Shown here: positions 1-10,437 of the stretch, piece after piece | How positions within the stretch are numbered: position 1 is the first letter of the stretch | How the letters are laid out: each line of letters opens with the position of its first letter | Assembly: GCF_025118155.1 (NCBI RefSeq) | Contig: NW_026251439.1 | Location: 1 to 64,000, forward strand | DNA length: 64,000 nt | Direction of reading: 5' to 3' | From: Cokeromyces recurvatus | Taxonomy: Eukaryota > Mucoromycota > Mucoromycetes > Mucorales > Mucoraceae | Notes under the pieces: generated by a model | The model's input: the letters and a program-made list of their open reading frames with translations, nothing else | Databases searched by the model: none | Told to the model about the DNA's origin: nothing | Position numbers and translations under genes: made by a program

Positions 1-1331
1 ACACGTCTTATAAGCCAATCTGAAAGTAATGTTGGAAGATCGAAATTGACTTTTAGAACTCTTCTTGAAGGACAATTGAACAATACAGAATTATCCTCTG
101 CAACAAAATGAAATGAACGATAGTAGAGAAATAATATTCAATTCAATCACACTAAAGGGCTTCGTCACTTGTATCAACGGAGCGATGATTTATTATGTCA
201 GCGATTAGGAAGCAATGTCTAAAGGACTATCTAGTATTCTAGAATCTTGGTGAGCCAGAGAAAGAAGGCGCTTTGAGATATCTGATGATTTGAGGACAAA
301 CTATATCAATCGTTTCAAAACTGTGCCATCAGTCATTGATGGACAATACTGATTTTAGTAGAGAATCAAAAGGAGTTTATGCTGAATAGGACAAACGTTC
401 AACCAATTTACAATAGTACAGACAAAGACTCTATCCTATCAAAAGCAGATGCATTTGGTTTCATCAAGACTAAAACTGGATAGTTTTAGCACAGCCACTA
501 ACGCAGAGTTTACAACACATTCATATTTATGTCAGTCAATATTAAAAACAAGGGACTGTTCATGTACATAACAGACAATTAAATAATAAGAGGCCAAAAT
601 ACTGCTGAAACACTAGGAGTTTATTGATACAATATTTACCTCACTGAATACTTACTGTGTATTTATTTTAATTAATAATATGCTAACGTTGACTAAATAT
701 GACTTTAATAGATAAAGAAGAAATATCTATATAATTTTGTTGATGTGTTTATACAACGTTTACTGTGGCAATTGTCATGATTTTACTATATCGTAGCTAA
801 GCTTGAAAAAAAAACACCTTTAGTATCAGTAGTAATATCTGTCGCAGGTTTTGTAATTAAAATAGCCTACATTCCATGTATAATGAAACTACGGATTGTG
901 AAGGAACATCAAGTTTCTTAAGTTTCAAAAGAGAAATAAGCAGTAAATCAAGTTCGGGATGCCATCATGCCATGCTTATTAGTCCAAATGTTAGGGTTTT
1001 ACTCCTTTTTTTTTAACATTTAGTCCTAGAAGTTGAACAAGATTTATACCCTTCTTCAAACGTTTGTCCAACTATCCTATAGCTCCTCCCAACCTTGAGT
1101 TATAGTATAACCAAGGAATAAGGTGACATGCAAATTGGAGCAGAATAGCTGAGCTATTAATAAGAATTGGTTGTTGTCCTCTTTAACAATCAACAAATTG
1201 CAAAAAACATCTAAGAGTAAGCATGTATACTATAAAACAGCATTACTTGATATATAATAATACATGGGCATGGCAATTTAATCTTTTTTTGTAAAGACAA
1301 ATAATCTAGTAGAGAACAGTGATTGTGTTCG

Positions 1332-1372
<41 letters not shown>

Positions 1373-1803
1373 AATATTTGTTTAATTTAACCTTTGCAGC
1401 TTTTATATTCTCATGGTGACGTATAGTATTATTTCAATACCAACAGTGATTTGCAAGCAGAATCATCCTTTTCACTGAGTAATTTATTTATTTTTTAGCG
1501 AAAATCAACGTTATGCTTTTCTTTCAAAAATACATACGCTTCTTTTTTTGCGCATAACGCGCTTGTCAAAACAGCAATGCATTTACTTCATTTGACTTGT
1601 GTGGATACAATGTTCATGTATGCTTTTCGTCTATTCACAATTTGCTGACTCAAACCTTGCCAGGCATAACTATCTTTAATGTCAACGTTCTCCTAGTGAT
1701 GACCTGCCATCTTCATAACAGTAAATTGGATGTCAAGATTGCAATTGTGATGAATAGACTCGAATCTTTTGTTTCTTGAGACAACATTGACGTGAGATAG
1801 CTA
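1..1803. other. gene-poor AT-rich DNA, no intact gene
   Basis: I see no convincing coding region here. The reading frames are short and broken, and none matches a family I recognise. The stretch contains a 40-base poly(A) run at 1332-1371. A segment near 1088-1130 resembles one near 42660-42700, which suggests an old dispersed repeat. It leads directly into the transposase relic that follows, so much of it may be decayed mobile-element DNA; that is inference. Confidence 0.5.
1332..1371. repeat. poly(A) tract, 40 bp
   Basis: An uninterrupted run of A on the + strand. It is one of about a dozen homopolymer A/T tracts over 28 bp in this window. Confidence 0.95.
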
Positions 1804-2050
1804 TGCCGATGGACACTGTTGACTCTAACATCTCAGAGAGGGGTTTTGTACCAGTATATCTTTCTCCTTACTCGCCTAAACTCAATCCTATTTAGATGTT
1901 TTGGAAAGCGTTAAAGGACCAAGTGAGAAAAGGTGAATTGACAGATGTAGAAACACTTTCTTCATGAGTAATTAAAGGCGGTGAGGATGTTCCTGTTGGA
2001 CACATACGAAAAATTCATCCAGTACTCGATCAATGTAGTTTCTAAATGCT
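1804..2050 (+). pseudogene. Tc1/mariner-type transposase relic (C-terminal part)
   Basis: On the + strand the frame around 1842-1890 reads GFVPVYLSPYSPKLNPI, then an in-frame TAG, then MFWKALKDQV. This is the block around the third acidic residue of the DDE transposase of Tc1/mariner (IS630) elements, usually PYSP-LNPIE-FW. The glutamate codon after NPI has become TAG, and a second stop (TGA) follows about 31 codons later. The upstream part, which should hold the second aspartate, is too decayed to follow. The frame shows no intact start. It is a dead fragment of a cut-and-paste transposon, and I could not find its terminal repeats. Confidence 0.6.
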
Positions 2051-2327
2051 TGAATAAAGAATAGTTGTAATCGTTTTAATCTTTGGTCTTGAAGGTGAGC
2101 AATTTATTCTTGAAATGCTGGTCAACTTAATTTTAAATACTTGACTAAATTAGTCTTTTTTTTGTTCTTTGTTCTTTATTCATTAGAAACTAGTATCGAG
2201 TGTTTATCCTGTGAAAAGAAATGTTTTTCTATCAAAGGAATGGATAAAGAGTTTTTCAGAGAAAATATAAATAAAAGCATTTATTTAAATAGATGTAATA
2301 CATATATAGATGTATATACAGCATAGC

Positions 2328-3826
2328 TTATATGATAGAAACATACGTTCCAGGAAATATACCAATGATACCTTTTAATTTACCTGTCCACCAATCATTT
2401 GTATCTGATGTGCGTTGAATAAGTTCAATCTTATCATCCTTTTTAAACGATAAGTCACCTTCTGCCTGTGCTTCATAATCATAAAGGGCTAATACATATT
2501 GGATAGAAGATGAAGAAACGGATTTATTTATTACTGATGTATGTGCTACTGGTATTGGTACAGTTATGGGAGTAACCGCTGATTGTTGTTGTATATTAGA
2601 AGGCTGTTTGATATCATAACTTGGCTTTAAAGATGATGGATGCTGCCCATATATTTTTTGTTGCTTTAATGATGCCCTCTCTTGTAAACTTAACTTATTT
2701 TCACCTCCAGAAGCTTTCATATATGCATGTATGTATGTATATTTAGATGATCGCCTTTATTACTAATAATATACTTACATGTTAACCCTACTTTTCCTCC
2801 TGATTTAAATATATCCATATTTTGTATTTCTGTTGGCGTATCAAATTGTGATTTTTTCCATTGATATCCCTCATCTACACTCATAGCATATGTCACAAAA
2901 TGTGTTTCATTTGCCCTAACTAACTCATCACATCTTGCATATATCATTCTATATATCTGTTCCTGTAATTGATATAGACTCTGAAAGATAGACTCCATAA
3001 GTGTCTTCAATAGGATCAAAAAATCAGGTAATTGCTCCTTCAGCAAATTATTGAGATATTCGTAGTCCTGTGTTGCTATCTCATGTTGTGCTTGAACTTT
3101 AAGTAAAGATTTTTCCTCATTCAAAGTCTTTTCAGTTTTAGCTTGTAATTTAGCAAGATGAAGACGATAGCGATCGTAATCAATTAGTTTATGATTTCGT
3201 TTTGTGATTGTTTTTTGGATATGTTTGACAAGCTCTTGAAGATCAGAAAGGGGATAGATGATAACGGCATCCATAGTATTAAGACTAGGTAGGATTTCCT
3301 CTTGACAATAAGCCATAGCAGCTTCTGCATCGTTTGCAGCTTGTATTGCAGTTGACTGAATCTCGTTAGTTTTATCAAAATTACTATAAACTAAAGAGAT
3401 AGAATTGGCTATTTCTGTTTGATGGGTTAATATGGCTATGACGACAGACAGACAGACAGTAATAGTTAGTAAGTAAGTCATGCTCTGAATTATTGTGCAG
3501 TTGCCTTTTTTCTTTTCTTTTTATGTCTAAAATGTATACCTAAAATACTATTACGAAATGCTTGTGCTTCTATTTTTAATTGATTTGTTTTCTTTATGCT
3601 TTCATTAAATTTATTTTCTAAATTGATAAATTCTTCATCCCTCGTTGCTTATATAAAATAAATTACTTTTGCTTTACTTTTATTAATTTATAATATCTAC
3701 CTTCATCCCTTTTTAACATGAGTTGATGAGGTAATCGACTAATTGCTTTTTGAAGCCCCTAAAAATATAAGAAATTGAATACAGTATCTTTATCATATTT
3801 AAACTACAACTAACCTTCCAGCTCAT
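2328..3826 (-). CDS. BAR-SH3 protein, Hob1/Rvs167 (amphiphysin-like)
   Basis: Five exons (3826-3815, 3758-3701, 3647-3540, 3435-2779, 2713-2328) give 406 residues. The start MSWKGLQKAISRLPHQLM is the typical N-terminus of fungal Hob1/Rvs167 proteins. The long helical region that follows, including the THQTEIANSISLVYSN segment, is the BAR domain. A short basic, Gln-rich linker leads to a C-terminal SH3 domain at about residues 350-405 (ALYDYEAQAEGDLSFKKDD, then DWWTGK and GIFPGTYV). Members of this family bind curved membranes at endocytic sites and help scission, while the SH3 domain recruits actin regulators. The 12-nt first exon and three further short exons near the start make this gene easy to mis-annotate from the large downstream frame alone. 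It lies just downstream of an A-rich tandem repeat and the Fanzor element, transcribed away from them. Only the exact orthologue assignment is uncertain. Confidence 0.9.
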
Positions 3827-3839
3827 TTTAAGTGTAATT

Positions 3840-3846
<7 letters not shown>

Positions 3847-3884
<38 letters not shown>

Positions 3885-3948
3885 AAAATAAGAAAAATAA
3901 GAAAAATAAGAAAAATAAGAAAAATAAGAAAAATAAGAAAAAATAGAA
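3847..3948. repeat. poly(A) run plus 9-bp tandem repeat upstream of the BAR-SH3 gene
   Basis: A 36-bp A run (3847-3882) continues into about seven copies of the 9-bp unit GAAAAATAA. It sits directly upstream of the ATG of the minus-strand BAR-SH3 gene, so it lies in its promoter or 5' leader as a poly(T)-rich element. Confidence 0.9.
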
Positions 3949-4288
3949 ACGCATAAAAAATGATACTTAGGCAATATTTAAAATACCGACAGGGACCATC
4001 ACACATAAACACACATTTATTAAAATTAAAGAAGAATTTTATTAAAAAATTAAAAAAAAAATGACCAATGAGCACATAGCATTTATATATGTTGTTTTGC
4101 CCTGGTCAGATCGCTATGGAAAAAAAGGAAAGAAAACCCCTTTTGGGATAAAAGGGAAAATGTTAAAGTATATGTATAAGTGATGGTAATTAACTATCAG
4201 AAAATCGTTGTTGTATTGAAAAGAGATGATGTTCAGAAGATTCAAGGATTTGGGAGTGAAGCTGGATAGTCCATCCACACATTTATTA

Positions 4289-4372
4289 CAGTCGACGAAA
4301 CTAGGTTGGGTCAATTCCAAATTAAATTGGGACACCAAAAAGAAAATAGACAATGTTATTTTTTTTTTTTTT
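4289..4372 (+). repeat. left terminal inverted repeat of the Fanzor element
   Basis: Begins CAGTCGACGAAACTAGG and runs through a stretch ending in CAATGTTA followed by a T tract. It matches the reverse complement of 5806-5912 almost base for base, apart from one single-base change and the extra segment in the right copy. Confidence 0.9.
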
Positions 4373-4649
4373 CAGGCGAATCAAAGTTAATTTTGGAAAA
4401 ATTTGGCCTACCTTTTTTGGTCAAAGTAAAAAAGGAAATTAGACAAAAAAGAGAATTAGCTTTGAGACGAATGGAAGTTCATGTTCAAATTTTTACCTGA
4501 AATGATCTTCATCCTTTTCGAAGAAAGGAAAACCGTGTTTGCTACGGCGATACTTGATTATAAAATGTGACATGACCAGCAGAAATTTGTTAAATTTATT
4601 ATCTTTTTCATGTTCTCGTAAAGAACTCTTACTAAATTTATAATTTTCT
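4373..4649 (-). ncRNA. candidate guide-RNA (omega/fRNA-like) region downstream of Fanzor
   Basis: This non-coding stretch lies between the Fanzor stop codon and the left terminal repeat, where TnpB and Fanzor elements usually encode their guide RNA. Read in the direction of Fanzor transcription it holds short hairpins, for example GTTCT-TTACG-AGAAC and CCTTT-CTTCGA-AAAGG. A short + strand frame (to 4500) also crosses it but matches nothing known to me. The assignment is positional inference; no conserved scaffold can be confirmed from one copy. Confidence 0.3.
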
Positions 4650-5784
4650 TTAAGCATTATTTTTCCCTCGCTTAAATGGTTCAGGTCGTCCTTCTCCCAT
4701 CCAAACTGCTTTCGAGATTGTCATCATGTTTGTTGCAGCATTGACATCTCGTTGCCGAACTTTGTTGCATTTGGAGCAAATAAGAACAGAATTGCCTTTA
4801 AAACCAGGCGTTTTGACCACCTTAAGGTCAATCGAGAAACACATGCTACACGTTTTAGATGTTTTGAATTCGTCGATCGTTAAAACGACCAACTCACCAG
4901 CAGCTTGGCGTTTTTTTAATGCCAAAAGCAGTTTGCCTACTACTCCACATCGAAGTTTTTTCAGCTTGACCATGTCTTTACCAAAAGCACCATCACCAAA
5001 AACGACCAAAGGACACTTTTCTTTATTTTCTCTAAAAGGAAGGGGTATCCACTTCAACCTATATATAAAAAAATTAGTAATGTCTATTAAAGAAAGGCTT
5101 ATTACTTACTTCTTTGTTATTGTATCAGGCTTTGATTTCAACCCTTCATTTTTTTTTCTATCTGTCTTGGACTTTTTCTTCTTTTTTTTTCCCTCGCTTG
5201 ACATTCTTCTTCTTTCTTTTTTTCCTCCTCTGCGATCTGTTGTACTCGGCAGTACCATGAGTTAACATATTGGCTACCATTTCTGGTGCCCTTTGTCTGC
5301 CTTGATATAGTTGGAAATTATACCTTGCGGTATCCTTGCCGTAAAAGATCAATAACGTGTTAAGGTGTGCTAACATGTATTTGATATAATCATCATACGA
5401 ATCTGGTTCTGTTGTTTTTGGTGTGGGGATTTGGGACTCGATTGTAAGGATACCAGAGCGTTTTTTCCTTGACTCAAGTTTTTTGCTATAAACAATACTA
5501 CCTGTCAAATGATAGTACTCTTTTGTGACTGACTTCCGAATCTGCTTATCTGGCTCTACACCAACAACAGCTGTAAATAATGATTTACGTCCTGGATCAA
5601 GGAAAACTGGTTGATATTGATTGATGACCCCTTCGAAGTTGAAGTCTTCAAGAGTTATCTTGACGTCAGAGTCATTCTTCTTTCTTTCCCTTCGATAAAA
5701 TACAAGGTCAGCAGAAAACCCGTCTGATTTGAATATGTTTCCAAACAATATCTTGTTGTTTCCGTTGGGTGTGAGGTCATCCAT
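4650..5784 (-). pseudogene. Fanzor (eukaryotic TnpB-like RNA-guided nuclease), N-truncated and stop-interrupted
   Basis: The first block (5784-5161) has a RuvC-I-like motif FLDPGRKSLFTAVVG, with its aspartate at residue 63. After an in-frame TAG (5158-5160) the same frame continues KKNEGLKSKPDT, then a 51-bp GT-AG intron (5059-5109). The second block runs to the stop at 4650. It contains a TIDEFKTSKTCSMC segment, whose glutamate fits the relocated RuvC-II acid described for Fanzors. A second CSKC then completes a zinc ribbon, and RDVNAATNM supplies the RuvC-III aspartate. The family's activity is guide-RNA-directed DNA cleavage. All three catalytic acids are present, but only 62 residues precede RuvC-I, so the N-terminal recognition domains are missing. 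The stop lies in a Lys-rich linker of A runs. Shifting one base upstream and back again downstream would read through it, so indels in homopolymers (real or sequencing error) are an alternative to a true nonsense mutation. Confidence 0.8.
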
Positions 5785-5805
5785 GCTATATTATAATTAT
5801 CAGTG

Positions 5806-5912
5806 AAAAAAAAAAAAAAAAATAACATTGTCTATTTTCTTTTTGGTGTCCCAATTTAATTCGGAATTGACCCAAAAAAATTTTAATTAACCCAACCTAG
5901 TTTCGTCGACTG
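5806..5912 (-). repeat. right terminal inverted repeat of the Fanzor element
   Basis: Reverse complement of the left repeat, with about 22 additional bases after the first GGGT that look like a local duplication (GGGTTAATT... then GGGTCAATT...). The Fanzor-like reading frame begins only about 20 bp inside this repeat. Confidence 0.9.
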
Positions 5913-5914
5913 TA

Positions 5915-6816
5915 AAAGTAATATTTCATTTCAAACTACAGTGTTTCCGAAAAAACTTAAGATCAATCAGAATCTGAGTTTAGACTACTTTATTTTATAT
6001 TTTGTATGTGTATACGAGTTGAATATTAGAATATGATTTACTTTTTTTTTTGACCTTCTTCTTCTGTACGTTTCAATAAAAAAAATAAAATAAAATAAAA
6101 ATAAATGGCATCAATAATTACATGCTTTAAGAAGAAATTATATTTTTATATACACATATGTTTTTTTTGAATCTATATAAATTAATGTAATAGGAATAAA
6201 GTAAGGCAAGATATACATGTATGTTGATATTAAATTAGTTTATGAGGAAGTATTTGTCAAAGATAACGAAAAAAATAAAAAAAAATAGAAGAGATCTTAA
6301 CCAAGATAGTAGATATGAGCGTTGCTAACAAGTATAAAAATAGGAAATACTACTCTAGGCAGATCAGATACTTCTAGGCCTACGTAATTCAAAGCGAAAA
6401 TGTCGATATACCTAAAGTTATAAAGGTATATTTTATTTCTTGAAGCTCTGTCTATGTACCTCTTAAATAAGCTCAACGCTGATAATGGTAATATTCTTCC
6501 CAGTCAAACATAAAAATAAAATAAAATAAAAGAGCATTTCTAAACTTAAGAAATTGTTTACCAACAGACTCTGTTAAAAAATATATATATATTTATATAC
6601 ATGTATTTATTTATCTAAGGTCGTCGAGACTCAGATTCTAATTTGTCTAAAGTTCATATAAAAGGAGAATAATATTCTCCTTCAATCTCTCCTTTTCTAT
6701 ATAAAATTGATCCCCTTTTATGAACTACTTTACCCTTTTATAACGTCCTCTTTTCCATTTTTATTTTATTTCTTTTTTTTTTTTTTTTTTGTTGCTGTTA
6801 TTATTATTTTCATATC
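5915..6816. promoter_or_regulatory. intergenic region upstream of chitin synthase
   Basis: About 900 bp with no supported gene. It is AT-rich with A-rich simple repeats (AAAAT units near 6075-6105) and pyrimidine-rich stretches just before the chitin synthase ATG (6750-6792). It presumably holds that gene's promoter and 5' leader; no specific factor site can be named. Confidence 0.4.
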
Positions 6817-9800
6817 ATGGAGATTTCTTTCAGAAATTCAAATCAGCATGAACCAAAGCGTATCCTATCACTTGTAAGACCAGAACGTAGTCGAATCAAC
6901 TCATATCATCCCCAATATCACACACGTAAACGTATACTTGAAAACCAATATTCTCCTCCTCGACGTTCAGTATTACAGAGAGGCTTACGTCAACCAGAAC
7001 CAGATGTACCTATCAACTCTGAATCGGGGACATCCAAACGAGTCATTCATCTTTGGACTCTCTTTTGTCATTTAGTAACATGCTGTTTTCCTACTTACAT
7101 ACTAAGACGACTTCTTGGCAAAAAGGATTCACATGCACAGATGGCCTGGAGAGAAAAAATGGGACTGGTGACGATTATTCTCAGTATCATGGCCCTTGTT
7201 GGCTTTTTAACCTTTGGATTAACTCAAGTCCTCTGCTCTCGTCCACCCCTTAGCTTTCACACAATTGGTGAAGGCTATATCATTGTTCATGGTTGGGCAT
7301 ACCTACTAGCTTCATGGAACCAACATCCACCCATACCTAACAGTAATGAAACTCACTTAAACGTCATCTATGAACCTATCTTGGCTAGTCGAAAGGATGC
7401 CTCATTTCTATTTCAAAATATGCAAGGAGGATGCTCAGATGTGATTGTACCTAGAGAGCCACAACTTGCTTACTTTCCTTGTCAATTATTTGATCATCAA
7501 TTCATCCCAAGCGCTATGACTTTTAACGATCATACATCTTGCCACAATGTGAAGAAAACTTCCAAGTTTTTTGAAGATCTTAGAGAACATGGAATACTTA
7601 ATTCTGAAGGGAATTATGATAAAGGGGGAAGAGTTTCTTATTATTGGAATGATATTAATACCACTTCACATCTTGCAGTCTATAATAAGTAATAATTAAG
7701 AGAAAAAAAAAAAAGGACTTGTCTCTCTCTCTCTCTTTTTTTTTTTTTTGTCCTGAGACTTATCTTATTTTTATTTCTTTTCTTTTTTTTTTCAGTTATG
7801 TTTTGAATTTAAATTTACTTTCAGCATTACCTCAATCACTCTTTGTTTTGCCTCATGAGGGTCTCATCGAAAGTATCTTGAAAAATGTGAGTATATTTGG
7901 TGGACAAGATATTACACATACTGTTTACCGTAATACAACTTGGAAACAAGAGGCTGAATGTCTCTTAGAGATCATTAAAGTTGGAGAAATGGATACAGAA
8001 AACTTTGGATGTCTTGTATCGGATGTTATCCTTTATACCTCACTCATAGTCATTTTGGGTGTCATTTTGATTAAATTTGGTTTAGCTGTCATCTTTGGCT
8101 GGTTCCTATCTTGGAAATTGGGCAACTTCAAGCCACAAAGCTATAAGGACCGTATGCAGCGTGATCGCGACATTGAAGACTGGACAAAGAACATGCAAGT
8201 CGCTGTAACAAACCCTTATTTGGATCTGGCGATACACAAAAAACGAACCATCATGCCACGTAAGTCTCGATTTACTTTACCTGATACAGGATCCATGCAT
8301 TTTAATGCTGATCGAACAACAACCAGTATATGGAAACATGCAAATTCATCGCGTATCTTTGCAAATGGCTCAGGGATCTTAACCCTACGTCCTACTCTAT
8401 CCACAACAGAGTTTAGTGTTTCTCAGAATAATTCAAGACAGTCAACAGACACATCCAATTCACAACAAACAACCCATTGTCCGTACGGAATATCCTCTTT
8501 TGTACCTCAACTTACCCCTATTACTGCAACTGCTAATTCTTCTTCTACTACTACTACTACAACAACAAATCTAGCTCATACTATATGTCTAGTTACATGT
8601 TATTCGGAAGGCGAAGAAGGTCTTCGGACTACTTTGGATAGTATTGCTACTACTGACTTTCCTAACTCTCACAAGCTTATTTTGGTTATTGCTGATGGAC
8701 TCATTATCGGTCATGGTAACGCCCTTTCGACCCCCGATATTTGTCTTTCTCTCATGTCGAACTTTTTAGTGGATCCAGCCAAGGTAGAAGCTGCCTCCTA
8801 TGTAGCCATCGCAGATGGTACGAAACGACACAACATGGCCAAAATTTATGCGGGCTTCTATAAGCAGGTTCCAATGCTTACGATCGTCAAGTGTGGGACA
8901 GCCAGTGAAGAATCGGAAGCAAAGCCAGGTAATCGAGGTAAACGGGACTCTCAAGTCATCTTGATGTCATTCTTACAAAAGGTGATGTTTGACGAACGCA
9001 TGACAGCACTTGAATATGAAATGTTCGTAAACTGGTGGCGTATCACGGGCGTCAGCCCTGATCGTTATGAGATTGTCTTGATGGTAGATGCAGATACCAA
9101 AATTTATACAGATAGTCTATCGAAACTTGTGAGTTGTATGGTCAATGACCCAGACGTGATGGGTCTATGTGGAGAAACAAAGATTGGTAATAAATGTGAT
9201 AGTTGGGTCTCCATGATACAAGTCTTTGAATATTATATCTCTCATCATCAATCCAAGGCATTTGAATCTATCTTTGGTGGTGTGACATGTTTACCAGGCT
9301 GTTTCTGTATGTATCGAATAAAGGCCCCCAAGGGGACCCAGGGCCATTGGGTACCTATTCTAGCTAACCCTGATATTATTGAACGATACTCTGAAAACGT
9401 GGTTGACACACTTCACAAAAAGAACTTATTATTATTAGGTGAGGATAGATATCTATCTACTTTAATGCTCAAAACTTTTCCACGACGCAAGATGTTATTT
9501 GTGCCTCAGGCAGTTTGCAAGACGGTGGTACCGGATACCTTCACGGTTCTATTATCACAACGTCGTCGATGGATCAACTCAACGATTCACAACTTGATGG
9601 AACTAGTGCTTGTAAAGGATCTCTGTGGGACCTTTTGCTTTTCGATGCAGTTTGTCGTCTTTATGGAATTAGTGGGTACCTTAGCACTACCAGCTGCTAT
9701 TAGTTTTACCATGTATTTGATAGTCTTGGCCATCTTGGGAGAACCCGCGATTCTTTCGCTTATCTTGTTAGCCTTGATCTTGGGTTTGCCTGCAGTCTTG

Positions 9801-10295
9801 ATTGTGATGACGAGCCGTAAGTGGGTCTATGTAGGATGGATGGTGATCTATTTATTTAGTTTGCCTGTTTGGAATTTCGTACTACCAGTTTATGCCTACT
9901 GGCACTTTGATGATTTTACTTGGGGGGAGACACGTAAGGTTGAGGGTGATACGAATAAAGGACATGGAGATAAAGAAGGTGAGTTTGATTCATCTCAAAT
10001 TACAATGAAGAAATGGAGTGAATTTGAAAGGGAACGTAAATTAAAAGAAGCGGAGGAACGTTCAAGAGCCATGTTTAAAGAAATGGTAGCAGCAGCTCCA
10101 ACTCGTTTATCATTTGAATTAGATCGATCTACATTAACCACATTGATCGAATCAAGTTTAGGAACAATTCAGAATAGTTCATCGCAAGAAGAGAGCTTAG
10201 ACAATGAAATTTGGCAGTGGAGAAAAAGCTTAGATGTAATGTCGTCAACAAATGATAGTTGGAAACAAAGCATTTTGGATACCATTCAGAAATAG
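6817..10295 (+). CDS. chitin synthase, class IV (Chs3-like)
   Basis: Two exons (6817-7688 and 7796-10295) joined by a 107-bp intron with a strong polypyrimidine tract encode 1123 residues. The protein polymerises UDP-GlcNAc into cell-wall chitin at the plasma membrane. The N-terminal part is basic, with a membrane segment around residues 117-140 and a cytochrome-b5-like lumenal stretch. A second membrane segment lies near residue 370. The catalytic GT2 region follows: [20 protein letters not shown], the [11 protein letters not shown] metal/donor site, [22 protein letters not shown] and the signature [13 protein letters not shown]. Several C-terminal membrane helices and an acidic tail complete it. 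The YSEGEEG block and the absence of a myosin head point to class IV rather than V or VII. A low-complexity Ser/Thr linker precedes the catalytic domain. It is a single complete gene by length and motif content. Confidence 0.95.
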
Positions 10296-10437
10296 ACCCT
10301 ATTGTAAAAATAAAAATAAAAATTAATTTATATAATAAATACTATACACACACACACACAAATATGAATATAATCTTTCAAATGCCGTACAATGAAAACA
10401 TTGACGCTTTTTTTTTTTTTTTTTTTTCTGATCTAAA

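Larger units (their letters stand above)
4289..5912. mobile_element. TIR element carrying a Fanzor gene, TA target duplication
   Basis: The left end starts CAGTCGACGAAACTAGG at 4289, and the right end is its reverse complement, finishing at 5912. Each end is flanked by TA (4287-4288 and 5913-5914), which is the expected target-site duplication of Tc1/mariner-type transposition. The repeats run inward for 84 bp (left) and 107 bp (right) and are nearly identical apart from about 22 extra bases in the right copy. The only recognisable cargo is a minus-strand Fanzor-like gene; no transposase lies inside. Fanzor1 genes are known to ride on several eukaryotic DNA transposons, including mariner/Tc types. 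This copy is short (1624 bp), so it looks like a non-autonomous, internally deleted derivative mobilised in trans. The ends are read directly; the class assignment rests on the CAGT start and TA duplication. Confidence 0.85.

Noticed and set aside
3184..3378. Second minus frame inside the BAR domain exon
   Set aside because: Alternative-frame shadow; the BAR frame is supported by family similarity and exon phases.
3883..3948. Repeated GAAAAATAA units as a possible CRISPR-like or regulatory array
   Set aside because: Units are directly tandem with no unique spacers; it is simple-sequence expansion after a poly(A) run.
4306..4500. Short + strand frame running from the left terminal repeat
   Set aside because: It starts inside the inverted repeat, contains a Phe run from the T tract and has no recognisable domain; kept only as background to the guide-RNA candidate.
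4726..5265. 179-residue + strand frame over the Fanzor gene
   Set aside because: It is the antisense shadow of the minus-strand Fanzor blocks, which carry real motifs (zinc ribbon, RDVNAATN). The + product has homopolymer Phe runs and no known domain.
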